Source: Hofstenia miamia (lineage: Eukaryota; Xenacoelomorpha; Acoela; Hofsteniidae). From it: DNA of 64,000 bases. The position numbers and the translations under genes were made by a program. Positions within the stretch are counted from its first letter, which is position 1. Each line of letters begins with the position of its first letter. Positions 11,013 to 23,659 of the stretch are shown here, in pieces. A model generated the notes under the pieces. The model had not been told where the DNA came from and ran no database searches. It saw only the letters and a program-made list of their open reading frames with translations. The stretch covers positions 1,020,947 to 1,084,946 of the forward strand of contig CABFPE010000157.1 in assembly GCA_900660155.1 (NCBI GenBank). Reading direction: 5' to 3'.

Positions 11013-13962
11013 TAGTGTTGCCACATGGCTAATTCGTTAGAAATTTAAATGAGTCGCTATATGTTCAAATGAAACATGTTCTAATTTCATAATACATAGT
11101 CATCCATTACATATACGTGTCTCATATAGAATTGTGCAACTAGCACTCTTCATAAGCACACTCTCTATTCTTGATGGCGAATTTCTTAATTCTTCTTTTT
11201 TTCTGGTTGCCTTTAGTTTCAAAAAGGAGTGTAGTCGCAACTATTGCTCGCCATCTCCAATGCTAAAAAACAACTTTTCTGCAAACAATATGAATATTCC
11301 GTTAGTAAGAAGAGAAAGACCCGGGCCATTAGTCATATGACAACAAACAATTTTGGCAAATGCGAGAAAATGAATCCTTGAAAGAATTGGAGAAAAAATG
11401 AGATGTCAGAAGTCGACGGGGTTGGTTCGTTGGAGGGCACACTTCTTTGGTGTGATTCGAATCTCATTACCAGTAGCACCCCACGTGAATACTGTGCGGA
11501 AAGAGAAAAGTTAAAAGTGTAACAGCGTAATAGCAAGTAATCTTGTCTTTGACTAGCATACCGACAGGTCTATTTTGTGGTGAAAATGAAAAGACAGAAA
11601 ACATTAACCGGCTTCTTTAGTAAAAAAGAAACAAAAAATGCCAGATAGCGAAAAAGAGCCCAGCAAAAGTAGTGAAATGTTCACTGGTGAACCCTCCCCC
11701 TCTGAGGATTTTCACCTCTCGACCCAATCTCTGCCACCTCTCGTCAATGATATAGGCGAGTATGCAAATTCAATGGAAAAACTTGCTCGTTTGACTTCAG
11801 TAAACAGAATACGCTTGTTAGAATGTCAATGGAAACCAGATGAAAACTTTGAATGCCCTTCTGGAAAAGAAAAGACAAAAATGTGATGCTTAAGCGCTTT
11901 CTCCGACCACAACATTTGAGTCGCGATTTAAACTGCTTTGTGTATTCTCCCTCGCAGAGAGGATTATATGCTTACCATGTGTTCTTTTTGGTTGCAAAAC
12001 CGTACGGGGTGTGCCACTTGGCAAATTAATTTGCTCACCGCTACAGAACTGTTGACACTTAACTGGGCGTGATGGTTACTTAAGCAGTCATCTTAAAGCA
12101 AAATATCACGAAGACAGCTTTTTAAGGCAAATCAAGTGAAACTGCACAAAGAAGGTTGTTCCTCCATAAAAGACCAACTGGATTCTGCTGCTGCAAACGA
12201 AAAAGATGGAAATCATGCGTTTTTTAAAAGAATTTTGGGAGCTGTTGCATTTTTGGGCCGCAATGGAATTGCATTAAGAGGGCACAAAGATGGTGGCTCA
12301 CTCAGTACCATGGAAATTTCGTTCAGTGAAGGAAATTTTTGTTTCATTTTGCAGCTAATGATTGAGCGTCGCGATGAGACACTGAGAACTCATATCGAAA
12401 AGTGTAGAAAGAAAGCCTCGTACATATCCTGGGAATCTCAAAATGACATCATTAAAGCCATTGGGAGTGTTTTGACGAAGCAGGTAACGGACGAGGTTAA
12501 CAGAAGCAAACTTTTTTCTCTCCTGGCTGATGAAACTACAGATTCCAGTGCCAAAGAGCAAATGAGTGTTTGTCTAAGATATGTGCGCGAAGATTTCACA
12601 ATTCGAGAACACATTCTGTGCCTGACTGAAGCCCCGGATTATAACTAAAGCTGGACTTGTAAAACAATTGCTGCTCATTTTGAAAGAATATGGAATGGAC
12701 ATATAGTACATGGTCGGCCAAGGCTACGATGGGGCAGCTGCTATGTCTGGAGAAAAAAATGATGTTCAGAAGCATGTGAAAAATGTTTGTCCGACCGCTC
12801 TGTATACGCATTGCTTTTCGCATTGGCTGAACCTAAGCATAGTAAAGGCCCGCAGTGTCAGAGAATTTCAGTCAGCCTTTTCTCTGATGAATGAAATAAG
12901 CTTATATTGTTGGGAATCTAATAAGCGCATGATGCTGCTGCAGGAAAAAATTTCCGAATTGTGTCCCCCCAATACCCATCAGCGCTTGAAAAAAAGTGCG
13001 CCACTCATTGGGTCGAAAATCAACAAGCTGTCTTCGTGTTCCAAGAGTTATATGACGCCATTTTGCGGCCCATTGAGGACCTTTCTTTAAGTGGGTCAAA
13101 GGAAATAGGAAAGGGAGTCTGCTTCCATAAAGCCATGACAGATGCAGCTTCTTGATACAATGCAAGTTATTTCGTTCGTATTGTCTGTCACCAACCCCTT
13201 CTCTCAAAACTTACAAAGTGTACAACAAACATTGTACCTTGCCACCAGCAGTGTCCAAAGCTATGGACGTGGTGTAGACGGATTATTTCCGATGGATTTG
13301 CTATTGGAAGAGGCGAGAAATTGGTGTTCGCCCGGCTCACGTCCTGCAAGCACTGGAATCCACGAAAGCCCTTGGCACCTATACGAACATATCAAAATTG
13401 TTGTAAATCTTTGCAACTCTTCCAGTGACAACAGCTATGAGCGATTACTCAGTGCTCTGAAGTACTTAAAAAATTATCTGCGATGCCAAATGAGGCAAGG
13501 GAGGCTAAACGGACTCATGCTGCTGTATGTTCATCGAGACCTGTCATTGAACTATGATGAAGTGGTGAACGAATTTGCAAAGAAAAGGAGGGAATTAAGA
13601 TTTTGTGAGTTCGGAGTAGACAGTATAATAACTGAATTTGTACAGTATATGGAGTTTTGTTTCTTTTGGTGCAATATATGGTAAGTGAATCTTCCCTTTT
13701 TTACTTTTTAATGTTGCTTTGGCTTAATGTATGTAATTAATCAATTGTGTGACCTTAATATAAGCCCAACGTTATAATCGCCATTTTGGTTTCGCTTACA
13801 AAATTAAAAGATTGTATTTTTTTGAAGCCACATATATTTATGGGTTTTAAGTATTAAGGTATTTATAGTCTTAGGTAGTGTAATTCTTCAACATTTTTCA
13901 CTAGTATATTTTGTTGATGTTAGTCTCTTTTAGTTAATTGGCAAAGCCAGTGTCAAGCACTA
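11013..13962 (+). mobile_element. Possible limits of the hAT fossil
   Basis: TAGTGTTGCCACATGGCT at 11013 resembles the reverse complement of the sequence ending at 13962 (TAGTGCTTGACACTGGCT) with two small gaps. This fits short hAT TIRs. The flanking 8 bp do not match, so these limits are tentative. Confidence 0.35.
11586..13620 (+). pseudogene. hAT transposase fossil, ZMYM1/Tip100-like (DUF4371 type)
   Basis: The likely start at 11586 reads MKRQKTLTGFFSKK, typical of this group. RFLRPQHLSRDLNCFVYSP at about 11893-11950 and the nearby GLY/CLPCVLF-like stretch match the TTF-type zinc finger region. The block at 12136-12640 carries FSLLADETTDSSAKEQMSV, the first catalytic Asp region of hAT. 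VGQGYDGAAAMSG follows at 12712-12752 (second Asp), and THCFSHWLNLS at 12808-12840 is the C-x-x-H part. The hAT dimerisation tail lies at 13430-13560, with YERLLSALKYLKNYLR and RLNGLMLLYVHRDLS. Several frameshifts and a shortened region after 13090 show it is dead. The products would have been nuclear transposases, and parts seem to have drifted neutrally. Confidence 0.85.
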
Positions 13963-14489
13963 ATATCTTCAGGAGTTCTCAATTTGTTGAAAAAGATTAA
14001 AAATTTCGCAAGTTTCTTACTGCGGTCATTAAAGAAACATTTTTATTCGCTGAGGTTGATTTTCTTTCAGATCATAAGCTTATTCTTATAAGCCTCTTTA
14101 AAGTGTTTCAGAAATCAACTGTTTTTTTATAGCATAAAATTTCATTAGAGGTAATTTAAATTTAAATGCTTGCTTTTTCAATTAGCACTAGTTGAAATTT
14201 ATATTTATGAATAGAACGATATGAGATTGAAATATATCTGCCTGGCAACGAAAACTAATCTATTTATTTAACTAACAACTAATAACTTGTACTCAATATT
14301 CACCAACTATTTCGGAATTTTGATAATGCTAACTTTAGAAGACAAATCTAGTTCTCTTACATTTTACTTTGATTTTTTAATAAAGCTTTTATTGGATAAT
14401 TACGGAGAATTTCGTTTTGCTATAAATATGTACAAAGTTAATAATGTAGAATTGGCACCGAATTTAAATTTTTATAAAAAGTGANGTAG
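13963..14489. other. AT-rich DNA with an N at 14485
   Basis: No gene is seen. The single N lies four bases before the piggyBac terminus and sits beside where its TTAA would be expected. Confidence 0.5.
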
Positions 14490-16298
14490 CTCTACCTTTC
14501 TTGGCCAAGCGGTCTTATTTGACCACTGCGTAAATTTCGCTTGTTTCAAACCTGATTATTCAACATTACCCATTATATTCATTAAGTCTTTTTATTATGC
14601 CTCGCCGACAACCCTCACAGCGAGCTTTTGCTTTGTTTTTGCAAAAGCAATTAACTGAGTTTGACTCAGAATCAGAGAATAATTCTAATTATGGAGTAAA
14701 ATGAAGAAAAAATTCAAAACACGCGTGTTGAAATTGAAAGTAGCCAATCTAGTAGTGGTGCACCCACTTCATCAGATGAAAAAGAGGCCAGTACTAGTCC
14801 TCCCATGGCTATAGCATCATCACCATTGATTTCACGTGACGAAATAGAGTGAGAAATTATCAGAAACGCCAGGAGTCAAACCATTATTCAAACAATTTGT
14901 ATCCAATGAACTATCATCTTGGCGCTTATTATTCACTGAAAAAAACTTAGCACATATAATCTCATGCACCAAAGAAAAAGGTAAAGACATTGATAACAAC
15001 TTTTCGCTCCCTAAAACTGAATTTGAAGCATTCCTTGGCTAGATTTATATTTGAGGTGTCATGGGCTTGAGACGAGCATCAATAGACGACATTTGGTCAG
15101 AGAAATTCGGCTCACCTCTAATCAAAAAAACTATGCCAAGACACCGATTCAAGGCAATTTTAAGATTTTTGAGATTCGACAAATTTGAAACCAGAAGAGA
15201 GAGACGAACTACTGATAAATATGCTCACTTTCGAGATGTTCACAAAGATTTTGTTAGCCGATGTGTACAAGTTTATGTGCCTCACCCTAGTTTGACAATT
15301 GATGAGCATTTGCTGCCCATGAAAAACAGGTGTCCGTTTTTGCAGTTTTTGCCAAATAAACCAGATAAATTTGGTTTGAAATTTTGGGTATTGGCAGATT
15401 GTGAGACAAAATATTGCGTCAAGTATTACCTGTATCTTGGTGCAGATGCAAATAGAGATTCTACTGAGACCGTTGGGGCTCATGTTGTGAAACACCTAAC
15501 AGAGCCATTCCTGAAGAAGGGGTACAACATCACTGCCGACAACTTCTTCACTTCAGCCCCCTTGGCGAAGTTTCTCTTTGCACAGGGCACGACGTATGTT
15601 GGGATGGTTAGACATTCATCAAGGTCGCTAATTCCAGCAATGAAAGCAAAGCAGCCACTCCATAAAAGCATTAATTATCGTTCTGAGTGCATAATGGCGA
15701 TATCTTATCAAGCTAAGCTGCAAAAAAGTGTTACTTTATTTTCGACTATGAATTCTATGCCAAAAATAGACAACAATAACAAGCAAAAACCTGAAGTTAT
15801 ATCTTACTATAACGAAAACAAGGTGGGAGTTGATTGTCTAGATGCAATGCTCTAATTATATAGTACCAAATCAGCCACACGAAGATGGCCGGTGGTAGCT
15901 TTTTATGATCTTTTGGACAAATGCGCATTGAATACCTGGATTATTTTTACGGATTCTACTGGACAAAAAATTACCCGAAAAAATTTCATCCTCAATTTAG
16001 CAGAGCAACTTATTGATTTATGGAATGCTAATACGGTCACAACCTCAAACGCCTGCAACAGCTTTTAGAAAACGAAAAACTTGCCATTTTGAGAATTGTA
16101 GAAATAAATCAAACAACTTATGCGATGGTTGTCGAAAAATTGTGTATGGAAAACATTCAGAAACAAGAAAATTTGTGAAAGTTGTTTGCAACATTTGTAA
16201 AAATTAATTTTTTGCAGTGTTGTACGTTGTTTTCAGGTTGCAGTCAAAAGTGACCGCTTGGCCGTTATAGGTATAAAAGTTTCCTGGCCGTTCTAGAG
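14490..16298 (+). mobile_element. piggyBac transposon fossil
   Basis: The right end reads TTCTAGAG followed by TTAA (16299-16302), the piggyBac target. The left end begins CTCTACCTTTC, with GTAG in place of TTAA. The subterminal stretch GGCCAAGCGGTC occurs near both ends in inverted orientation (about 14506-14517 and 16252-16263). Length is 1.81 kb, shorter than a usual 2.2-2.5 kb autonomous copy. Confidence 0.85.
14597..16206 (+). pseudogene. piggyBac transposase, degenerate
   Basis: The start ATG at 14597 gives MPRRQPSQRAF and an acidic N-terminus, then the frame shifts near 14700 and again near 14860. In-frame stops interrupt the FLG-IYI-GVMG segment at about 15040-15058. The block 15061-15855 is open for 264 codons and carries the DDE_Tnp_1_7 landmarks. 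These are LTIDEHLLP (first Asp), LADCETKY, ITADNFF (second Asp), and NKVGVDCLD (third Asp). After a stop, RRWPVVAFYDLLDKCALNTW continues the fold. The C-terminal cysteine-rich domain (CHFENC, LCDGCR, VVCNICKN) lies at 16080-16206 in another frame. It is non-functional as it stands. Confidence 0.85.
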
Positions 16299-16302
16299 TT
16301 AA

Positions 16303-18800
16303 AAAAATCAAATTGTTTGGGACGATAAGAGAAAAAATTTATTTTCGACAAAATTCCCCCCACAGGTAAGTGTGGCTTACATGCAAGAAAACCATGCTTC
16401 CACACATAATGGGGTCAAATTTTTACGATATAGTCTGTAAACACAACTGGCCCACAGAGGTCGATAATTACAGGCATGTTCGCCGTTTGGAAAATTCGAA
16501 TAAAGTTTGGTAATTTTATAGGCCACAATTAAAAAAAATCCTGTTTCATTTGATGAGAATAAAATATTTTAGATTCTTAGAAATCACTATAAAATTCTAA
16601 GGTTAAGTAAACTTTATTTTTCAACAGGCTACACTATTGCAATTACAATAATATAATTACACTCATGCATCTGCAGTCTCTCTTTAAATTTGCTATAAAG
16701 TGAGTTGTTCTGCTTATTGATTGTGTATTTTATTTCCAATTTCTTATGAAACTAACTAATAATATTAACAAAATTTACACCTTAAATTTTAAGAAACTTC
16801 ATAAATTTAAAAAGGAAGAGACCCTCAAACCAAATTTAAAATATTTTCGTGTGCAAATACATTCAAAATTGCTGTAGCAAATTTTGGAAAAAAAGATAAT
16901 TGTCGATGTTAATCACTCTAATTCTGACAGGCTAAGGTGTCAATGGCAATGCTATTGGAATAGTTTATTTCAGTTGAAAATGTTAGTTATGACCTTTTTT
17001 AATTCCGAAATGCAATGAAATTTTGAAGTGTACCGTAACATTGGAATGTACCGTAACATTGGCAGTTCAACAAAAGCAAACTTTTTCGGCTCATTCACAG
17101 TATTTTTATTTATATGATTGGTGTATGTTTGCTGCCAACTTGTTAGGAATTAGATAATTTCATTATTGTTTTACACCCCTGCCGATGCATACAACATAAA
17201 ATTCAAATAGTGTAGTCTTAGCAAAATGTTTGTTTACATCTGAAAGAATGTCGAAATTCCTGTCAAGCTCTTCCGAATTCGTGTCAACCCCATTAGGTGA
17301 TAATGCTGGCTGCGAACCTGCCTACAGAGCAGACTGAGACAGAGATATGCCGATCTGAAGCTGCTTGAAAATTTTCAATAAAGGCTGGAAAATTTTCGGC
17401 TGTTTACTGGCAAAAACTCAAAACATATTTTCTGATAAAAATATATCTGATAAGTAGAGAATGTTTTGTTTAGCTTAGGAAGAAATCATTTGAAAATCTA
17501 GTTTGAAAAAAATTTTTTTGTTCAGCAGGCAATATTAATGATAATTCAGCTTATCATTTTAGAATCTGTCATTAATTTTAAAATTGAGTTGGTTTGCATT
17601 TTGATTTGGAAATTTTACTTCCATTATGATACTAACTAAGAATATTAACAGGAGTTGTCTATAATAAAGAAAATTTAATATACGCTTGAAAATGTGAAAG
17701 TGCTTTGAAAAATAAAGCAGTTGCACGATTGTATTTTTTTAATATTGGAAGAGTCATTCAAAACAATTAGGAAAGGTTTTCAGGTGCGAACACATTCAAA
17801 TGCAAATGCTAGAGAAATCCTACTAGAGAAGTAATTGTTTGGTATTAGCGGGAAAAAATATATATGCATATTTTTTTACTTATTATAATATATAAAATGC
17901 ATAAAGTAAATATATAATGCAAATAAAATTTACCGGCGAAAACTAGCCGGAATTAACTGTTGTCAGCCAACTATCATTTTCACTGTGTGACTTGGATTTA
18001 GTAATCTAGAGGTGTTTTGAAACCGTTGCCATTGTATTAAATTGGACTAAATTTAATACAGTGCTACAGTCTAGTATCTTACTAAATCACATTCTGCTAT
18101 ATGTAACATTTTCTCTTTCAGTAAAATATAAATAAATTAAATGTTCTATGCTAAAATTTGATGAATTTGCTAGTATTCTTTCCTTTGATGACAAAATTAA
18201 TTATTAATAATTACCTAAATTTAACTGTTTCTTTTTATGTGGAGTTGAAAAATTATAATATTTACTACTTTATTGCTTATGATTACAATGTAACGTTAAA
18301 CCGACTTAGGCATGTGATAGAAATCAAATTGCTCACACCTCGCGGTATTTTAACGGTTCTTATAACCATATAATAATTCTTATGGTTAACATCAGCGTTT
18401 TATTTAACAGAAATTTCTGTTTAATATGTTTGTTTAACACTAGAACAGCGAGCACTTATTGAGAATATATTTGCATCTGACATTTCAAATGCGAAAATTA
18501 CTGAATAGAAACATAATTTCTACTAACAGTAAATTCAATGAGATTATCAACATAATTGGAAGTATATGTACCTGCTAGTGTTTTTGCTGAATGAATAATA
18601 AAGCAAACAAGAAGGCTTATAGGTCATTTTGGCTAATCTATTTAAACCTTTGTTTAAATACTGGACCGAATAATTTGTTAAGTGATAGAATCGATTGTAT
18701 CAGGTATTGTCAAGTATCGCATTTACCATTTCTTCCAAGTGCGAAAAAGTAAGCATTTCAAGCAATTTCATAATATCATCAACATAAATAATAATATTGG
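16303..18800. other. AT-rich DNA with repeat debris
   Basis: No gene is seen. Possible hAT terminus debris lies at 16450-16500 (CAGAGGTCGATAATTACAGG). Otherwise only AT-rich DNA and the short tandem repeat at 17029 are visible. Confidence 0.45.
17029..17064 (+). repeat. Two-copy 18 bp tandem repeat
   Basis: TGTACCGTAACATTGGAA is followed directly by TGTACCGTAACATTGGCA. Confidence 0.9.
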
Positions 18801-19001
18801 CATGAACTTCTAAAAAACTAACTGGACTGGAGCAAATTATCATTTAGCGCAACATTTGGCAGATTTCACTCAATCATATTTACTCCGCTCTTCAATTCAC
18901 TAATAGAAGAGCGGAATTAATAAATGATTGAGTGAAATCGGCCAAATGTTGCTGTTATTTATTCATTTGTTACAGTCCAGTTAGTGTTTTAGAAGTTCAT
19001 G
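18801..19001. mobile_element. 201 bp foldback (hairpin) element
   Basis: Two arms of about 90 bp, from CATGAACTTCTAAAA to CCGCTCTTC and back, form a near-perfect inverted repeat. A loop of about 12 bp lies at 18893-18905. It resembles a snap-back MITE. A hAT transposase tail on the minus strand begins 40 bp to its right. Confidence 0.85.
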
Positions 19002-19040
19002 AGTTTTGGTTATAATTAGCAATGACTAACAAACAAAAGT

Positions 19041-19160
19041 TTATTCAGTAGGCTGTGCATTTAGTTTCATTCTAAGTGGAGTTAAGTTTAGTGCTGCCTT
19101 ACTAAAAAATCTTTCAACCGCTGCTGCTGTAGATGGTGAAGCAGAAGTTTCAGTAATTTC
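19041..19160 (-). pseudogene. hAT transposase C-terminal fragment
   Basis: Minus-strand codons read AAAVERFFSKAALNLTPLRMKL, the conserved hAT dimerisation motif (family form is S-x-x-VERxFSxAG...R). Only the last 35 or so residues are recognisable, and the open frame extends upstream to 19250 without further similarity. It is a fragment of a different hAT copy from the one at 11586. Confidence 0.75.
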
Positions 19161-19274
19161 GCTAAAATTTCTGTACTTAATTTGATCACTGTGGAGGAAC
19201 AAACAATCTAAAACACAATTACAATAAGAACTAAGAACCATACATGTCAATTAATGAATTTTGAAGATTGAACA

Positions 19275-19721
19275 ATGATAGTACAGTCGATGACTGCAAC
19301 GTTCCTCATCATAGGCACTATTCTATTACTGCAGCACAATGGTGAAAAAACTGGAATTTTATATGAAACATTTATCAAAAACGGTGGTAAACCTGATTCA
19401 GGAACTACTGACTCAATTCATATTCGATATGTTATCAGAGATAACAATCCAACAAAATGATTCGATTTAGGTGGCCAGAAACAAGAATTTTTTCCTAGCA
19501 GTAAAGAAACTTTCCAACAGCGTGGTCGTCTGATATATCATATTGAGCATGCAGAATTATGCAAGCGAGAGAACCAAGACAATTGGAGTGTGGTATATGT
19601 TCAAGTGACGACATATTTTGCAAAAAATGATCATATAGCTTATGGGTTTAATATAACCGACCTTTGGATGAACCAAGCAGAATGTGTTACGTTAAAATTT
19701 TCATGGACAGTGGCTACATGA
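19275..19721 (+). pseudogene. Unrecognised ORF of 148 codons with one in-frame TGA
   Basis: From ATG 19275 the frame is open for 61 codons, stops at 19458-19460, then stays open for 86 more codons to 19719-19721. The N-terminus is hydrophobic (TATFLIIGTILLLQHNG) and could be a signal peptide or chance. The rest looks like a globular protein: mixed charge, several aromatics, RGRLIYHIEHAELC after the stop. An ORF this long in AT-rich DNA with one stop suggests a recent pseudogene or a domain of a mobile element. No family is recognised. Confidence 0.4.
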
Positions 19722-20604
19722 CGGTTATATTTATATTATAGAAATAGTAAATTACAACATCAATTAATTGCAAGTAATTCTGAGAAGTGTCAAGTATCAA
19801 ATATCCTTATTCTCAAGTACAATACGGGATTGAGTATAAAGTCTTACAAGTAGGCCTCATCACAATTCCCTGATTGAAAAAAATAGTCAGATTTCTGCGT
19901 TTAAACAAAATTCTTTAAATTCGAGCGGCTAGTTTAAATAAATTGAAACTATATTGCCAATTTAAATGTTAATTGCAAAATACTGTTTCACTAGTTATCA
20001 ACAGGGGCTTCAAAACATTTAAAATAGCATAATCCAAAATGTTTTTACTAATTTTTTGGTACTTATAGCCCTAATATATTAATAATCTATGACTAGTTCC
20101 AAAATATATTATATTGTAAGCATACCGTGCCCTAAATTCAATGGATTTACATGGATTACTATTGAGGAGTAAAGCTGTTCTAGTGACAATTATCTGTTTG
20201 AAACTAAACTTAGCATTTTACTTCCGTTAATTATCGCAATTTGAATAGAAAACTCCTTCAAAGCGAAATACGATATGGTTGTTTCTGTAATTTCAGCTAC
20301 GAATTTTGAAAACATTGGAGAATATGTAGTAGTTTACGTTTACTATTTAATAAATTACCTAGTTTTTGCTTTTAATCTCAGTTCAAGTGATTAATGCAAT
20401 ATAAATATATGTATTCAACATTCTCCACTATATAATGAGGTTTATGAAAGTCTAAGCTGAAGACTAGAACATTTACACAAATCTGCACTCCTTATAATTT
20501 TATTAAAAAAAGAATTTAAAAAGAGGAAAGTATGTAATAGTGCCTTAAGTTCTCTTTATTCTTTAAATGTACTGTTCAATTCACTCCAAAGTTGCATGAG
20601 AATG

Positions 20605-20644
<40 letters not shown>

Positions 20645-22382
20645 ATATATCATACATCTATATATGAATCTTCTAAATTTAGGTAATTCATTTTTCTAAA
20701 ATGTTTTATATAGATAAATCATCATAATATCATATTACTGTGCAATCTATTGAAAATGTGGGACTTAGTGGTATATTGAATGGCTTAAAAGCAATGCAGT
20801 ATGCTTGTTGCATTGCATAGCAGACTATTAGATATATTGATTCTAAAATTTAGTGATGAATGATTGTTTAGGAATTTTTAGAGGTTGGTATTTTTGTACG
20901 TTTACCCTCACTTTTTAATCTGGTTGCATGCACCGCATTGGTTTTCCTAAAAAAATTAACAAGATTTTACTAAGTGTTAATTCCCTGTGGCATGTGATAA
21001 CGTATTACATTTTGTGTTCAATTCAAAATACAACCGTAAGTTACTTAAATAATAAATATTAACCTTAAACCGCCTGGCGTCCGTCTTAAACGACAAACTG
21101 TTTCTCCATATTTACAAAGAATTTTCTCTAAGACTATTAGCAAATTTGAAAATCGTGAGGTATAGGCAGATCTATTCGGGAACATGCTTTAATGCAATTT
21201 TGAAAATTGCTGTATAGCTGAAGTTGTTGAATTTTTGAAAGGGATTTACGTCCTCTCCATACCCAATGTTCATGTATTTATAAGTTAATGAGCCGATAGA
21301 AGCAATAAAGAACTTTAACTGTTTCTTGATATGTGCAAAATATCCAAGTCCTATTGAGGCGTGCCGTGCACAAAGTAAGAGTTCGCGGGGTCGAAGGATT
21401 GTTGGAATAGATTATAGGATTATACATGTATTTCAATGATAATGTATTATCAAAATCAATTTTTATACGCTTTCATTATATTGAAATTTAATGTGAAGAA
21501 AAAAATGTCAACAAGCTGCCAATCAACTGGTGTAGTACTCAAAAATCAAAATCCTTTTGAGGAAACCTTCTATGGAAAAACTAGCATTTCTATTAAATTA
21601 AGATTCTCATAATATTATTATAAGATAAATGGGAAACTTTTTACGACAAATTGCTGGTTGTTGATTTTCTTTTGAGCGTACTTGCTAAAGTTTAGACTTT
21701 GAATTAGCGACGTTTTATTGCAATTTATTGTTTGTAATAAGAGAATACAACATTTGCGAGTAGAATCCACTTTTGCCTTAACGTGTGCATACTACTTCCA
21801 TATAGAAACGAATATTACACAATGTCTAAATTTCTCAGTTTTCAATAAAACAGTTGAGTTTCTCGAAATTAGGGAATTGTGAGTTATCTAGTAAAACTTT
21901 GCGAATCAATAAAAACTTAACATTCACATCTAGCCCATAGTCAACAATAAAAAAGCCCTTCCAAACCTAGAGTGAACATTAAGTTATTGCCCAACCCCAC
22001 TTAATCCCAATAAGTTGACCAGTCCACTCTGAAGTATTCATATTCCATTATTTCAGTTGTATATTCAAAGTTGCCTCAGCTTAATAAGCATTCTTCTTTT
22101 CTGAGTAAAATAAACTTTTTCAAAAATTTAAACGAGTGTGTCTTGAACATCGTAATGCTGAATATTAAAAATGAAGTAATATTTTGTTTTTTACCAAGTG
22201 TATCTACAGGGTAATGATGATGTACAGACAACATATTTGAGGAATAATACATAATTATTTTTTCCATACAGTCATTTATAATGAGTTCTTATAGTCATAT
22301 CTTAGTTTATCTCTAGAAAAATTGTCACACCATGAACAGAAAACATATCTTAGGGAGCTTATCCTTTTTCCAATAACATAAT
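19722..22382. other. AT-rich DNA, no gene recognised
   Basis: Nothing beyond a (TA)n tract at 20608-20641 is seen. Confidence 0.5.
20608..20641. repeat. (TA)n microsatellite
   Basis: Pure TA run, followed by a short imperfect palindrome TGATATATATCA. Confidence 0.95.
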
Positions 22383-22700
22383 CAGTGAGCTTTGCGGATG
22401 TGCGGGTACGGAATTTTTTCCTGCCCATACAGGTGCCCATAATTATTATCGGGTGCTCTTCTATTCCCATTATGAATATCTTAAATAAGATTTTTTTTCA
22501 AAAGCAAATATTATTAATATTTTGAAAAAATTAACATATAATTTATGAATGTGAATTGTGTTCGAAATGTTGAAATTTATTTATTGACTAATAGCATGAA
22601 GGAAAATTTAATTCTCGAGTACAGGTGGGGACGGGAGTAAAGTATTTCTTATCGTGTTGGTGAGGCATTAAAAAAGCTCTACCCGTACACGTATATAGAC
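22383..22700. mobile_element. Decayed relative of the GGGTACGGGT-word element
   Basis: GCGGATGTGCGGGTACGG near 22394 and CTCTACCCGTACACGTAT near 22678 form a weak inverted pair. Several GGGTRC-like words lie between them. It resembles the better preserved copy at 31062-31600. Confidence 0.4.
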
Positions 22701-23620
22701 TGCAAAGGACAATTATTTATTAATGTGATGGACTATTTTATAGTGGTTTATTGAACCAATGTTTACTAATGCACTATACTTGAATAACGTCAAAGTAAAT
22801 TTGATACTTAAGAAGCAAGTTAAGTATGAATAATTGAATCAGAAACTTTTTGCATATAATATTCTTTAATCAAATTATTTAATTTCGTACAATTAACGCC
22901 ATCTTATGTTAAAAATATATATTTAACATTTTCAAAATGGTGAATTATACCAATATTAAAGAAATCTTGCATAGCTGATATCAGTAATTACAATTACAAA
23001 ATTTGACAAAATTTGTATTTTCGATCTCATTCGTAGTCACACTATAATGTTGTTGCCAAAAATTTTTTTTCTAGCGTATTTTTCAATTCTGGAAAATGGT
23101 TTTGCGCCAAGATACAAGGTCAACATGGATCCTTTTGTCAATTGATGTGAAATATATGGAGAATATGTTATAGCAAAAATATCAATATGTAAGAATATAA
23201 AAAACTAACAATTTTGTAATGTCTAAAAAGAATAGTCGAAGAACCAGCATTTCTTAAAGTGTTGAAATGAATTTGGATTGGAGGACTATTATTTTGAAAT
23301 TCTATCGTTAACAAATGTTAAATTGATGTTTATTACAATACAACAGCTGTGTAAATAATTGGATATAATGTGTACAGAAAACATTTGAGAAAATTATAGT
23401 TTTTGTCAAGAGGAAATGCAATTTTCAAAATTGTTTATCACAAGCTAACAGTTTCTTTCATTCGAAAGCCCAATGAGTGTCAAAATGGTTTAAAGGTTGT
23501 TTCACTCACATTTATGGAAACATAAAACTATAAAATTTGCTTTGAGTTTAAATTCAAAGTGAGGTTAGCAGATGATTTCTATTTTCATCAAAGTTAACCT
23601 AGTAGCAAAATCGAATCAAT

Positions 23621-23625
<5 letters not shown>
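22701..23625. other. AT-rich DNA, nothing recognised
   Basis: No ORF of note and no repeat ends are seen. Confidence 0.5.

Positions 23626-23654
<29 letters not shown>
23626..23654. repeat. (TA)n microsatellite
   Basis: TA run directly left of the repeat-word element. Confidence 0.95.

Positions 23655-23659
<5 letters not shown>

Noticed and set aside
12902-13207. Minus-strand ORF of 101 codons
   Set aside because: Antisense to the hAT transposase and without resemblance to a protein family.
15160-15495. Minus-strand ORF of 111 codons
   Set aside because: Antisense to the piggyBac core. Conservation lies on the + strand.
17029-17064. Short tandem repeat considered as a CRISPR-like array
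   Set aside because: Only two adjacent copies without spacers, in a eukaryotic context.
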